From Maratus speciosus (taxonomy: Eukaryota; Arthropoda; Arachnida; Araneae; Salticidae), in contig OZ010795.1 of NCBI GenBank assembly GCA_963932465.1, positions 521,673,451 to 521,737,450 of the forward strand: a DNA stretch of 64,000 nucleotides. Reading direction: 5' to 3'. Shown here in pieces: positions 33,171 to 45,012 of the stretch (its first letter is position 1; each line of letters begins with the position of its first letter). A model generated the notes under the pieces. The model saw only the letters and a list, made by a program, of their open reading frames with translations, did not search any database and was not told the origin of the DNA. The translations under genes and the position numbers were made by a program.

Positions 33171-34560
33171 GTAGTTGACCTCTAGAACGCAGCATATAAT
33201 TAGAAAACAATTATATTTCTTCTTTAAACAAATAACCTTATTTCTAGATAGCCCGTGCACTTAGCTCAGTTTTTCCATTTTGTCAATTATACCCTTAGCT
33301 TCTGGGGGGCCTTCCTATAATCTCTTTTTCTATTACTCTAATAGTTTTAAGGAATTTCAATACAATTTAACATTTATAAAACTACATCTCTCCCAGATAC
33401 ACGAAAATCACATTGCTCTGAAGAATATAAGTAAAACAAACATGTACAAAACAGGGAGAATATTCATTATCACTAGGAGAAAGAAGATCATGTTAATATT
33501 TTTCTCAAAAATAATTAAATTCTTAATATAATTTTAACCACTTACTTTTTTCTGTTCATAAATAAGCAGATTACAAACGTATATGTTAACAGGCATTTCA
33601 TTTTAATATTAATATTTTGGCTTTAAAACTACTGTAATTTTCTTGCAGACTAAACATCTAAATCTTATAAAACTGTAGCTAAAAAGCTACATAATTTGAT
33701 GCTAATAAAAAAAAAAATTGTAAACATTTTTTCACAAAATAATCTTGAGGCTGAAACGTATGGTTGAAACGTAAAAACAACTTGGAACTTTAATCTAATA
33801 AAACTTGAGAAAAAATTATGCTGGATTTTGCATCAAAGTTTTTCAAAACTCCTTTTTTTTAGATTAAACAGCTTTTGTCCAGATTAAACGAATTATGCAT
33901 GGATTAAAATTTTTGTCTACCCTTGCATACTCCTTTTTTTACATGTACTAGAATTTCGTAGAGCTTAATGTCATAAATCTTAAATATTTTTTTCTGGTGG
34001 AAAGATAAATTACTTTCCGTTCAATAAAAATAGCTGTTTATCTAAGCTTCTAATTCAACATCGCATATTTTACACGAGATAAATTTGAAAATAAAGTTAC
34101 TTATGATATGTGTACAATTTATTGTTCATTAATTGTAAGTTAATAAAGAACTTAACTGTTAGTATTATACTCCAGTAACAGCAAACCTAATAAATAATCA
34201 TCTCGTCTGTTTCATTCCATACATATATGTGCCTGCAGCATAACTGCTGGAGACATGTGTTGTCCTTCTCACATGATTTGAGAGGCTGCGAGTACCATAT
34301 TTTTTAACTGTTAGATATGGATACTTTTTCTTATAATTTTCACTTTGTTTTTACATTATTTTCTTATCCAATACTTTTTCTTTCTGATGTCTGCATTTTT
34401 TTTTCTTTTTATATTTTAAACACAACCTCTAGTTCCATCGTATTAACAGCGAATTTTTTGCAACATATGTGCATTCTTGTCGTCTGAATATTAAATATAT
34501 TAATTTGTTTTTAATTTTATATTATCATATATATGTATATTTCATTTCTGTACCAATTTT
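33171..34560. other. AT-rich spacer, no gene seen
   Basis: No recognisable coding frame or bounded repeat. Confidence 0.45.
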
Positions 34561-34722
34561 AGGTAGATTAGGTAAAAAATACTACCTATTACATTCTACC
34601 ATACGATGGAATTTCTGAAATATTTCGGCAGATCTACGCTATCATGACCCCCTAACCCCAGTTCAAAACTGTATCTATATATCTATTTATCTATCTTTCT
34701 ATATAATTATTTCTGTACGTTA

Positions 34723-34966
34723 GGTTACCGAAAAATTCAGTCTAATAATCTTATTTCACGCCTACTTTTTAAAATTCAGATTTCTCCTTTGGCACCATTT
34801 TTTTTTTTTTTTTGAAATGGTAAAATTCACATTTTTCTCACTTGAATTAACATGGCATTAAATAAAGTGACTTATACAAATTAAAAAATGTGGTGCCAAA
34901 AAAGAAATCTGAAATTTTAAGAAAAGTAGGCGTGAAATAACATTATCGGACAGAACTTTTCGGTAG
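34723..34966. mobile_element. MITE with ~75-bp inverted arms
   Basis: The left arm includes ACCGAAAAATTCAGTC, TTATTTCACGCCTACTTTT and GGCACCA; the right arm is the inverse with few changes. Loop about 60 bp, no ORF. Inserted in HINE-like copy H4, where H3 has no such block. Confidence 0.7.
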
Positions 34967-35223
34967 AAATATTGTATATCCCTTTTTATGGACACGTTTA
35001 CATCCATAATTCTGCACAAATCTCTTCTAAACAGATACACAAAATCAAGGGGCAAACAATCCCGCTCAAGTTCGGTAATGGACAAAATCAGACGAAAGTG
35101 TAGATATAGGGAGGTTTTTTGTTAAAACAGAAAAAAAAAAAGTCTTAATTATGGTACATATAGAATCTGTTTAAAGTTATTTTTATTTCCAGGAATTGGG
35201 GGAAAATTTTATGCAGGACAGCA

Positions 35224-35405
35224 GTGTTGCCAGTGGGCAACTTTTTTAAAATTCAAATTTCTTAATTGGCACCACTTTTTTGAAATGGTAAAATTCCCCT
35301 TGTTTTGGCCTTAATTAATATGCCATGTGATAAGGTGAATTTTACTATTTCAAAAAATTGGTGCCATTCAAGGAATATGAATTTTAAAAAAGTAGCCTAT
35401 AGGCA
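35224..35405. mobile_element. MITE of the TTGCCAGT/GGCACCA family
   Basis: The left arm GGCAACTTTTTTAAAATTCA...TTGGCACCA is mirrored by TGGTGCCA...TGAATTTTAAAAAAGTAGCC. The surrounding H4 sequence continues on both sides as in H3 (ATTTTATG... / ...TATGACAGATTTTTGATA), so it is a separate insertion. Confidence 0.65.
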
Positions 35406-36411
35406 AAATTGTATGACAGATTTTTGATATAATTAAAAATGGCTTCAAAGGCCAAAAAATAGTGTTTTAAGAAGAAACAAATTCACAAATTCCACAATTC
35501 ACAAGATAACAAATCCACCATTGACGTGAGGAAAATTTTTGTATGTGGCTCAGTTAATGAATCAATCACAAACAGTTTCAATTTATCATATAAATCTTCT
35601 TAATGTTATCTATAAGTTTTGTAGTTACGAGCTTTTGATAAGATGCGCTCTACTAATAGAGGATATTTCTAAAAATATTCTCAAAGGATGTAAAAAATAG
35701 GGGGTGAAAAAAAAATATCGCATTAACATAATTCTGATAAAATCAACTCTTACAGTATAAGGAAATTTAAAACTCGTCAAAAGCGGCCAGATAAAATTAC
35801 TCTGTAAAAAAATGCTGTGATTTTTTCCTGCACTTTATTATGTTAATTTTTCAAACACTGATGATGTGAAATCGTATTCAAACAGCGATGCTGTGAAAAT
35901 GAATTCAAGCATAAAGTGAAGCAATTATTTCTCTCATGTGTACCACGCTGCCCACAGAAACGCTTCTTTCCCCAGAATCTAAAAATTTCAGCAGTCTTTA
36001 AGAAAGCACCAGTAAATTTTCAGCAACTATGTTGGAAGCGAAGGGGCCAGCATCATTTGCTGTAAATTAGAGTGATTTTTCATGCACTTTGTGTTGTAAT
36101 TTTTCAAGCACTGATGCTGTGAAATCGAATTCAAGCAACACTCGAAGTAAAAATTAAATTATTTATGTCACATGCACCACGCATTGAATAGCAACCCGAT
36201 TTCCACAAATTAAGAAAGTTTACCGCACTCTAAAACACAGAAGGTTCTAAAATTTACAGTAACTGTGATGGCAGTTGAGGTGCAAACACTTTTTGTTGTT
36301 AGATACAGAATGTTTTATAAGCAGTGTGTTAAACTGGGTTTATCTGTAAATTTGATTAATTTTTTCTTGTGAAATTAGAACTTAACTTCGAAACGTACCT
36401 GCGCCTGTAGG

Positions 36412-37874
36412 CAGGGTTGCCACTTTGGCCTCCAATTTTAATCCGAATTCGAAATTCATATCGGAAAGTTTGATAGAAGAGCTACGTTCCACACAGAGCA
36501 AATGATCTATGATGCAACTGGCTGCATCCCACTCGGGAAAGATGCAATCCAAAGAGATGACGCAATTCCCAATAGGGTTGGTTGGTTGATTAGGGCTTTA
36601 TGTCGCAAAGTCCCTTCAGGGACATGCTGCGCCAATCCCACTAGGGAAAAAGCAAAACACTTAGACTGTAGATTAAAATGCTAATTACAAAACACGAACA
36701 ATATCAGAAACCTCATATATTCTTAGAAAACATTTCTAATTTTAAGGGGTCTTGTACTTTTTAAACACGACGAAAATTAACGAAAAAGTTCAAAGTTTGA
36801 ATTAGTCTATCTTCAAAACCTTTTTATGTATAAACATGAAATTTTGACTATCAATTAAACAGATTGTGCTTTGTAATATGCTGCCATTAGAAATTTATTA
36901 GCTTTTATAGAATTTGTGTATTTTTGAAATCAAAATAGCTCTTTTTCTTACTCCATAATTCATTGCGCGCATGATATCTTGAAAAAGTATTTATGGATTG
37001 TCATGGAATTTGGTAAAGGTAAGAAACAAATATGTGTGTTTAAAATGAACTACTTTTGCGACAAAATTATTTTATTAACTATATAAAAAAAGTATTTTTG
37101 TAAAAAAAATCAAAATTTTACATTTTTAATGAATAAAAATAGTCATAACTAAAAATATTTCCGTTGCAAACACTTAAAAGTAGTTAATTTTAAACACACA
37201 TCTTTGTTTAGTACCTTTACCAAATTTCATGACAATCCATACATACTTTCTCAAGATATCATGCGCGCAATGACTTATGGAGTAAGAAAAAGAGCTACTT
37301 GGATTTCATCAATACACAAATCTGTAAAATTCTGTAAAAGGCTAATAAATTTCTAATGACAGCACATTACAAAGCACAATCTGTTTAATCAGTATCCAAA
37401 ATTTCATGTTTATACATGAAAAGGTTTTGCAGATAGACTAATTCAAACTTTGAAATTTTTCGTTACTTTTCGACGCGTTTAAAAGGTACAAGATCCCTCA
37501 ATAAGTAATTTAAGAATAACAGCAATTATAGTTTCATAAAATTTCTTGCTATCTGTTATATTTGACTTACAGTGATATTAAAAAAAAAATACTTTGTGTC
37601 CTAAAATACCAGGGATATAAAAAAAAAATGTTGCTGTGTTTTGATATTATTTTGATTAGGTTGATTAATGATAGCTATTCTTTTTTAGCTGCTTCATCTT
37701 TTATGACTAACAAACCTCGAACACTATTAATTGAATTGGGCCCAGAAGTTAAATAATCTTACTTTAAGTGATCGCTGAATGACTCTTATTAAATAAAGCA
37801 TGAAATTCCTTTATTTCATTCTGGTATGAACACTAGATTTCTGAATAAAAATGGAGGCCAAGCTGGCAACCCAG
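36412..37874. mobile_element. hAT-like non-autonomous element, 1463 bp, nested in H4
   Basis: Perfect 8-bp direct repeats CCTGTAGG flank it (36404-36411 and 37875-37882). The ends are inverted: CAGGGTTGCCACTTTGGCCTCC against CTGGGTTGCCAGCTTGGCCTCC on the complement, followed by TTTTAATC/TTTTTATTC. The 8-bp duplication and CAGGG ends indicate hAT. The H4 sequence is continuous once it is removed. It encloses the 760-bp foldback at 36742-37501. No hAT transposase seen. Confidence 0.8.
36742..37501. mobile_element. 760-bp foldback element with ~345-bp arms
   Basis: The left arm 36742-37090 and right arm 37150-37501 are reverse complements along nearly their full length, for example CAATCTGTTTAA / TTAAACAGATTG and GCGCGCATGATATCTTGA and its inverse. 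The loop is only about 60 bp. The ends read TTAAGGGGTCTTGTAC and, on the complement, TTGAGGGATCTTGTACC, so it shares end sequence with the TTAAGGGGTCT elements at 7129 and 47080. No ORF. Such arms can form a long hairpin RNA. Confidence 0.85.
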
Positions 37875-37900
37875 CCTGTAGGCTGAGACGGCAGAGAATT

Positions 37901-38310
37901 TCTTTCAAAAAAAAAAAATATTCTGTTGCACGTATTCGTGATTAACTACGTTTAATTTTATTTATTGTTTAGTATCTTCAATCTTTAAAATATCCTTAAC
38001 ATTCTAAATAGGTATTTTCTGGTAGGTTATATTTAATCAGATGTTTCCAATATATATACATTTAATACCTTAAAATTACAAAAAAATTAATATTTCGAAA
38101 ACTAATACGAATATAAAAATTCTAATACCTGTTTTGTAATCTGCGTGTCAATATTGATTTTTGGTGTTAATTTCATCGGAAAGTATTCCATATTTTAGGC
38201 GAAATCGCCGTAAAACTTAATCAGTTGTTTAATCAGTCGATCCATACTTCCGTTTCATGCTTCCGTTTCATAAATTCGTTTTATTATGATTTTATATATA
38301 TAGGGTAGAT
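37901..38310. other. AT-rich spacer
   Basis: Nothing recognised apart from short AT tracts. Confidence 0.4.
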
Positions 38311-38349
38311 TTGATAATTTTTATGTTATTACTTACAGCAAAGTTAAAA

Positions 38350-39472
38350 GCTAGTCGTTGGGGGCCACCGTAATACTTACCCATCATGGATATAGATAAT
38401 ATAACATATGAAAATAAAACATGTGATATTTGCTAAGCATTGTACCATGTTACTTTTATTCATAATTTAATTCATTTGGACTTTCTTAAATATAATTAAC
38501 ATAACCCCTTAAGCTAATATTTCTTTTTGTTGCATTAAAATATCTCAATTTGTTGATTTTCTGTAAGCAAGTAAACGCTATTGGTTTACTATAGAAGTCT
38601 ATGGTTAATTTGGCGAAATATTAGAGATACCGCCAATTTGGTGTCACTTTTAGCGACTCAATTTGACCGCCAAATTTGGCGATATACCGCTAAGTTGATG
38701 ACAAACTTGGAGGTATTTGCCGACTGAAAGAGAGTCCCCCCTTTGGTAAACCCCCTTATAGTTATGGCGAGGCATTAAATGCTTGACATTTACGATAAGC
38801 CAATATTGACATTTAATCTTATAGTCTGGCGATAGATTTTTGTTCGGCGGGGTAATCGAGTAGTACCGAATTGCATAAAAAAAACATCCTTAAAACTCGA
38901 AAAATTATAATCCGATTAACTAGCAATTTACTGCGTCAGATTAAGCGTCTCATGTCCAATTAAAATATATCTTTGAATTGAAATTTGAATGAAATACAGG
39001 GTCATGAAAAATCGAAGAGTGTGAAAAATAGAATTACAAACATCTTGGCAACTAATTATCCGATCGACTTCATTCATGATGCAAAATTTATGTTTTTTTT
39101 TTATTGTCTTTTATATTCACTCCTTAAAATAAACAATTTCGAAAATTTTTGTATACCTTTTATCAGAACGAATATTTCAAGAGTCCGAAAAAAAATAGTT
39201 CCGTTTAATCTAGGTCACTGATATCCAATAGGCTTCTTCCCATTATTACTTCCTAAGTACACACCGAATTTCAAGTCTCTATCTTAATTTTTTCGGGAGA
39301 TAGAGCGATTACAGTCACACAGACATACAGACGGACGGCCATTTTTTTTTCTAAAAATATGTTTTTCGGAATCTCCAGTGTCTGAAACGTGTAAATCGAT
39401 CAATTTTTTTTTTCGATTTTTAAAACGATTTACCGTAACGACTTACAATATACTTCGTATGATGGGTAAGTA
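38350..39472. mobile_element. TIR element of about 1.1 kb inserted in tandem unit 1
   Basis: Absent from units 2 and 3. Near its ends, GTAATACTTACCCATCAT on the left and, on the complement, GTATTACTTACCCATCAT on the right form an inverted repeat of about 18 bp. Inside is GTCACACAGACATACAGACGG, a phrase common to many arthropod repeats. No protein found. If the left border is taken from the unit comparison, 20-25 bp lie outside the inverted repeat, so the exact border is uncertain. Confidence 0.6.
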
Positions 39473-40629
39473 ATACATGTATTATACAATAATATATTAG
39501 TCTTTGATGTTATTTTATACATGATTATAAAATTATTTGATCAAAAACATCGAAAACATACTTTTTCTGCAAAGGAATATCCGCAGGCAGTACAAATATT
39601 TCTATTTGAGTTTGTACTTATAATGTGGAAGAAAATATACTTTTTTTAATGAAAATTTTCTTTTAAGTGTCGTTATTTAACTGAAATAAAAGTCAAAAGG
39701 AAAATGGTTTCGGGTCATTTAATCATCTATAAAAATAAAATTGGAGTTAATGAAATATTTTGTTTATATTAAAGCATTTTTAAAGCTGCGATGACAATAT
39801 TTTATTTTGATTTCTCTGTCATAAAAAGATTCTTCTGTCTCATCATTTCCGATAAATCATCCGACTTTATAAGTTTTCCTCCAGGCAGTTGAATGCGGTT
39901 ATTTTAATTAAAAATTCAGTAATATGAAAAACATTAGAAAACTTTTTTTTTCTTATTACCACAATTTTACTTTTAATTAAGAATATCATTCAGCTTTCCC
40001 ACTTTTTTTCTTATTCTTGATAGCCTCTTTTTAGTTGTTTCATTTATTTTGTTAATTATTCAATAACAATTACGCATATATTGAGAAAATTTGAGGAAAG
40101 TTTGATGTAATAATAATAAGTGTTGTTAATTAAATATGTATTAATTTTTATTTTTAAAAGAAAAAAAATTAAACGAACATAACTTGTGAATCCAATTTTA
40201 TGCCTGAGAAGAACAACTACTTTTCTGAATTATAATCTAAATATATATAAATGAAAGAAGAAAGATTATTGAAAGAAGAAAGACTATTATTGCTTTTAAA
40301 ACTATTATTGCTATTTTAAATTTGCTTTTAAATTTATTATTGCCTTGTTTGACATTTTAAGAGCCCTAAGTCACCTTACGTTTTTAAAGGGACGCTTAAT
40401 TTTTATTAAGCATTGCAAAATTATTGCTGCAGAAATTTAAAGCATAATTTATGCAACATATTTAATTAAATCATAAAAATATTTATCTAATATGTGAATT
40501 ATTCCATTAAATTACTTAAAAGAGGGCATAGTTTGAGATCTTTGTTCTTTAAATTTTCATGTCACAATATAAGTTATGCATAGCTTTAATACTTTAGAAA
40601 TATAAGAATAAAAACTTTTTTAAATACAT

Positions 40630-40978
40630 TAAATTCTTTAATTTTGAAGAGAAATTGCAACACTTATCATTACAGATTGTTCATGGAGAGCTGGTTTACA
40701 AAATTAAACCCTTATACACTCAACGAATTCGGTGCGATCCTGATGGAATATATTTTGTTTTTAAATGGTTAACTTTAACATCTATTTTGACTGTGTCCGG
40801 GACATGTTTCGATATTCTGCTGTATTCTGTTGTAGCTGATTGTGTACTGATGAGGCTGTGCGTTTACACAGCGAAACGCCTTTTGTATTTTTTATATTTT
40901 TAGTTTTTAATTAAATGTTTTTATATATTTTTTAATTTAAGTGTAGTCAAGTCTGTCTAATGTATGAAAATTAATTTA
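40630..40978 (+). mobile_element. 349-bp insertion with hammerhead-like core and 10-bp target duplication
   Basis: Units 2 and 3 lack it. It is flanked by the perfect direct repeat TTAAATACAT (40620-40629 and 40979-40988). Near the middle it carries a hammerhead-like motif (40847-40877). No inverted ends and no TIR; size and target duplication suggest a short non-LTR or Penelope-type retroposon, which is inference. The ORF at 40655-40903 is probably accidental. Confidence 0.65.
40847..40877 (+). other. Hammerhead-ribozyme-like core motif
   Basis: CTGATGAG, a perfect 6-bp stem GCTGTG/CACAGC with loop CGTTTA, then GAAAC. This has the same layout as 23517-23545, including the extra G after CTGATGA. 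Stem I and a cleavage site were not found. Confidence 0.4.
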
Positions 40979-41195
40979 TTAAATACATAAAACCATAAAT
41001 AAGATATTTCATTTTCAAAATGTAAAAATGAAATTTAATACAAAAGCATCCCCAATAACAAGAAAATCTACTTTAAAAATAATTTCGACTGAATTTACAA
41101 CTACTCGATATATTGCAGAAAGAGAAATTGCTATGTTATGTCACTTTGAAACCATTTAGAGGGTTAAATTATATAAATACCCCAAACTTATATTA

Positions 41196-41222
41196 AGGAA
41201 ATATATATATATATATATATAT
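41196..41222. repeat. (TA)n microsatellite
   Basis: Alternating AT run near the end of tandem unit 1. Confidence 0.85.
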
Positions 41223-41309
41223 TTTAAAGCTGAATTCGACGTTCGAAACAAATAAATATGTACTGTTAAATATGTTTCTATAAATTTACGATTTAATATA
41301 TTTTAATAT

Positions 41310-42720
41310 TTGATATTTTTTATGTTAAAACTTACAGCAAAATAAAAAATACATGCATTTTTAATATATTAGTTCTTGATGTTATTTTATACATGATTAT
41401 AAAATTATTTGACCCAGAACATATATTCTTTTTCTGAGAAGGAATAACCACAGGCAGTACAAATGTTTCTATTTGAGTTTGTACTCATAATGTGGAAGAA
41501 AATAAACTTTTTTTAACGAAACGTTTCTTTTAAGTCGTTATTTAAATCAAATAAATGCCAAGAGGACATGAATTCAGGCCATTTACATATTTATAAAAAT
41601 AAAATTTCAGTTAATGAAATATTTTGCTCATATTAACGCATTTTTTAAGTTGTTATGAAAATATTTATTTTAATTTCTCTTGCATAAAAAGATTCTTCTG
41701 TCTCATCATTTCCAATAAAACATTCGACTTTATGAGTTTTCCTCCAGGCAATTGAATGCGGTTATTTTAATTAGAAATACCATCATACGAAAAATAGAAG
41801 AAGGACTATTTTCTTTATTATAACCACAATTTTAATTAAGAACATCATTCAGCTTTCCTACATTTTTACTTATTGTTGGTAGTCTCTTTTTAGTAGTTTC
41901 ATTAATTTCATTTATTTCGTTGAGTATTTAATAAAAATAACGTTTCATAGATTCAAAATTTAAGAAAAAATTGTTTTAATAAAAATAAATGTTGTTAATT
42001 AAATATATATTAATTTTCTATTTTTAAACGAAAAAATAATAAACGAATATAACTTTAAATTAAAATTTTATGCCGGAGACTTATATGCCGGAGAACACAT
42101 ACTTTTCTGTTTTATAATCTATAAATATATGAAATGAAAGAAGAAACAGCTATCTATTATTGCTTTTAAAATTTCTGTTTATGTAATATATATTTTTTAA
42201 GGTAAAAAATTACAAAAAGTGCCAATTCTTTTCAATTTTTGAAATTTTTGAGCACAAAGTCACCCTCAAAGTACCCTTTTAAAGGGATGTTTATATTTTA
42301 TTAAGCATCTCAAAATTATTGTTACAAAAATTCGAGATCGTTATTATTTAAAATTTCATGTCATAATATATGTTATGCATATTTTAATATTTTAGAAATA
42401 TAAGAATTTTTTTCATTAAATACTAAAACCCTAAATTAAATATAAAAGTTTCAAAATGTAAAAACGAAATTTAAAACAACAACAACAACAAAAAATAAAT
42501 TTAAATACTTTCGACTTGAATTTACTACTATTACTTGAAAAATTACTCGATGTATTGCAAAAAGAGAAACTGAAGTTTTTCACATTGAGGCCACTTAATG
42601 AGTAAATTATATAAATACCTAAGGCATATATTTAGAAAATTTATATATTTTTTTAAAGCTGAATTCAAAAGACGAAACACTGTAAATCTTCAAATTTTAC
42701 GAATTAATATATTTTACTAT
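41310..42720 (+). repeat. Unit 2 of the three-copy tandem repeat, 1.41 kb
   Basis: Uninterrupted unit; gives the basic length. It carries the same ordered markers as unit 1 and serves as the empty site for both insertions of unit 1. Confidence 0.85.
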
Positions 42721-43465
42721 TTGATTTTTTTGTTATTACTTGTAGCAAAATTAAAAATGTGTATTTTTAATTTATTAGTCTTTGATGTTATTTTATACAT
42801 ATGTATAAAATTATTTAGTCAAAAACTTTAAAATATTGATTTCTTCAAAGAACACAGGCAGTGCAAATATCTATATTTGAGTTAGTACTTATAATGTGGA
42901 TGAGAATATATTTTTTTTTATAAAATAATTATTTTAAGTATCGCTATTTATCTGAAGTAAAAGTCAAGAGAAACATGGATTCAGTCCATTTAAGCACTTA
43001 TAAAAATAAAATTTGAGTTAATGAAATATTTTGAATATATTAACGCATTTTTAAAGCTGTTATGAAAATATTTTATTTTAATTTGTCAGACGTAAAAAGA
43101 TTCTTCAGTCTCATCATTTCCGATATAACATTCGACTTTATGAGTTTTTCACCAGGCAATTTAATGCGGTTATTTTAATTAAAAATTCCATCATATGAAA
43201 AATAGAAGAAAGACTAAATTTTTTTATGCCTTAGTAACACAATTTTATTTTTAATTAAGAATATCATTCAGCTTTTCTACTTTTTTACTTATTCTTGGAA
43301 GTCTATTTTTAGTAGTTTCATTAGTTTTATTTATTTGATTAAGTATTTTATAATAATGTCGTTTCATATGATCAGAATTTCAGAAAAAAAAAGATTTAAT
43401 AATAAAAATGTTTTTAATTATATATATAAATTTATTTTTATTTTTATGAGAAGAAAAAGTAAACG
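42721..43465 (+). repeat. Unit 3 of the three-copy tandem repeat, partial
   Basis: Aligns with the first half of units 1 and 2 up to the TTTTTATTTTTA...AAACG block near 43460, then diverges. Confidence 0.8.
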
Positions 43466-44779
43466 TTTAAAATTGTATAATATTTTTTTTTATTACAAGC
43501 TTTGATAATGAATTTTATAATCCCTGTTTATAGGTATGATTGTTAAATGGAAGCTTTTCAGTTTAAATGAGTGATAAAGTACATATATTATTTATAAAAT
43601 ATATGATTTTAAATTATAAGAAATATATAATATTGTTATGTAGGATACACCTTACAATTACATGCCATTTTTAAATTCCGAATGCCATGGATGGGTTTCT
43701 CAAGGTGGAATAAACATGAAATTGGTAATGAAAGACAATATTGCGTTTCAAAAGCCACTAACTAAATCATGTATAAATACTTTTTCAGATCTCAACGAAT
43801 GATGCAGCGAAAAGTTTGATATAGAAAACAAATTCGGAAACATTCATCAAAGTAGTCTACCTGCAGCTTCCGTTGTGTTAGAACGACCTTTGAAGCATTT
43901 ATTTCGAAAAAAATCATTTTAAAAAAAAAACGATTTTAGTGGTTGATTCTTATGTTCACCATTGAGTTTTCCCGCTTCCAAAGATATGAAAACATGAAGG
44001 ACTGGGTGCAGGAAAACACAATACCTACGAGTCAACCGCTAAAATCGGGTTTTCAGGAGTTTTCCAGCAAGATATGACTTGGCAGACCAATTGCGTTAAA
44101 ATATGCGAATCGAGATTTAACTACTCCTAGAATTTCATCCGTGAACTCGATGAGATGATTATCTATACTGCAGGCTCCAAGTCTATATCTAAAAACAATT
44201 ATTTTAGTTTCTACACAAGAAGAAATACCCATAATTCCAATTACATGTGTTACAAATTTTAAAGTTGCAATATTATAAGCATTTTTATAAGAGAAGTCTT
44301 ATATATGCAGATCAATAATTCTATTTTTAGCTACATTTTGAACTTATAAATTTGTAAAACAAAAATAATGAAATATTACCATAATTCAATATATAATGTG
44401 TTTATTTAGTCATTAATTAACTTAAGTCTCACAAGATCGAAACAAGTAAAAATTAAATTTAACAAATCAAAAAACACGTCTGCGTAAAAAGTGAACTAAT
44501 TAATTATTTCTCATCAATGTCAAATTATTTTTTTATATTAATTACCTATTTTTTTATTTATTTGTATCGATGACTTTTAAGTTTTGTTTAATTGTTAGTT
44601 CCTATCTATAAACACTGTTTTGATGAAACCTATAGATGTCTATGAAGATTACAGTTGCAGTAAAGCTAGAGATTCTACCTACACAACTTACAGGTTGCGT
44701 AATATCTAAACGAAGCTTCACACTGTAAAATAATCAATGAAACATCGTTTTTATTTTGAAAGACTTATTCAATGATATG
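43466..44779. other. Unassigned sequence
   Basis: More balanced base content near 43640-44110, but no open frame there matches a known family. Could hold decayed coding or host sequence. Confidence 0.35.
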
Positions 44780-45012
44780 CCACGTAATAGAGTGCGTAAT
44801 TGGTTTTCGTCTCTACCGCCATTTTGTATTTTACGGCATCCATTTTGAATTTATAATCACAAAACCTAGCCTATAACCATCGGACGGTTAAGACAAATCG
44901 ATAGAGACCTCATTCATTAAAATCCATCCAGCCGCTGGGAAGTTTCGTGGGTATAAAGAAATTCACATACCCAGATACGCGTGAATACATAACCCTTCTT
45001 GGTAGTCGGGTA
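44780..45012 (+). mobile_element. Possible RTE-type LINE 3' tail
   Basis: The blocks TAAAATCCATCCAGCCGCTG, AAGTTTCGTGGG, ACACCC-like CATACCC and ATAACCCTTCTTGGTAGTCG followed by GGGTAAAAA match the general layout of 3' ends of RTE-like retroposons in arthropods. No reverse transcriptase is present. Left border not determined. Recognition is by memory of the motif style, so moderate confidence only. Confidence 0.4.

Larger units (their letters stand above)
34561..37900 (-). mobile_element. HINE-like element, copy H4, with nested insertions
   Basis: Minus orientation. The 3' end is at 34561 (AGGTAGATTAGGTAAAAAAT...ACTACCTATTACATTC); the 5' end lies near 37900, where the complement reads AATTCTCTGCCGTCTCAGCC. 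Blocks shared with copy H3 include TGCACAAATCTCTTCTAAAC and GTATGACAGATTTTTGATA. It contains two short MITEs (34723-34966, 35224-35405) and the hAT-like element 36412-37874 near its 5' end. Non-coding. Confidence 0.5.
38311..41309 (+). repeat. Unit 1 of a three-copy tandem repeat
   Basis: Begins TTGATAATTTTTATGTTATTACTTACAGC and contains the markers GATGTTATTTTATACAT, GTACTTATAATGTGGA and TTCTGTCTCATCATTTCC, all present in order in units 2 and 3. It is longer because of two insertions, 38350-39472 and 40630-40978. Confidence 0.85.
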
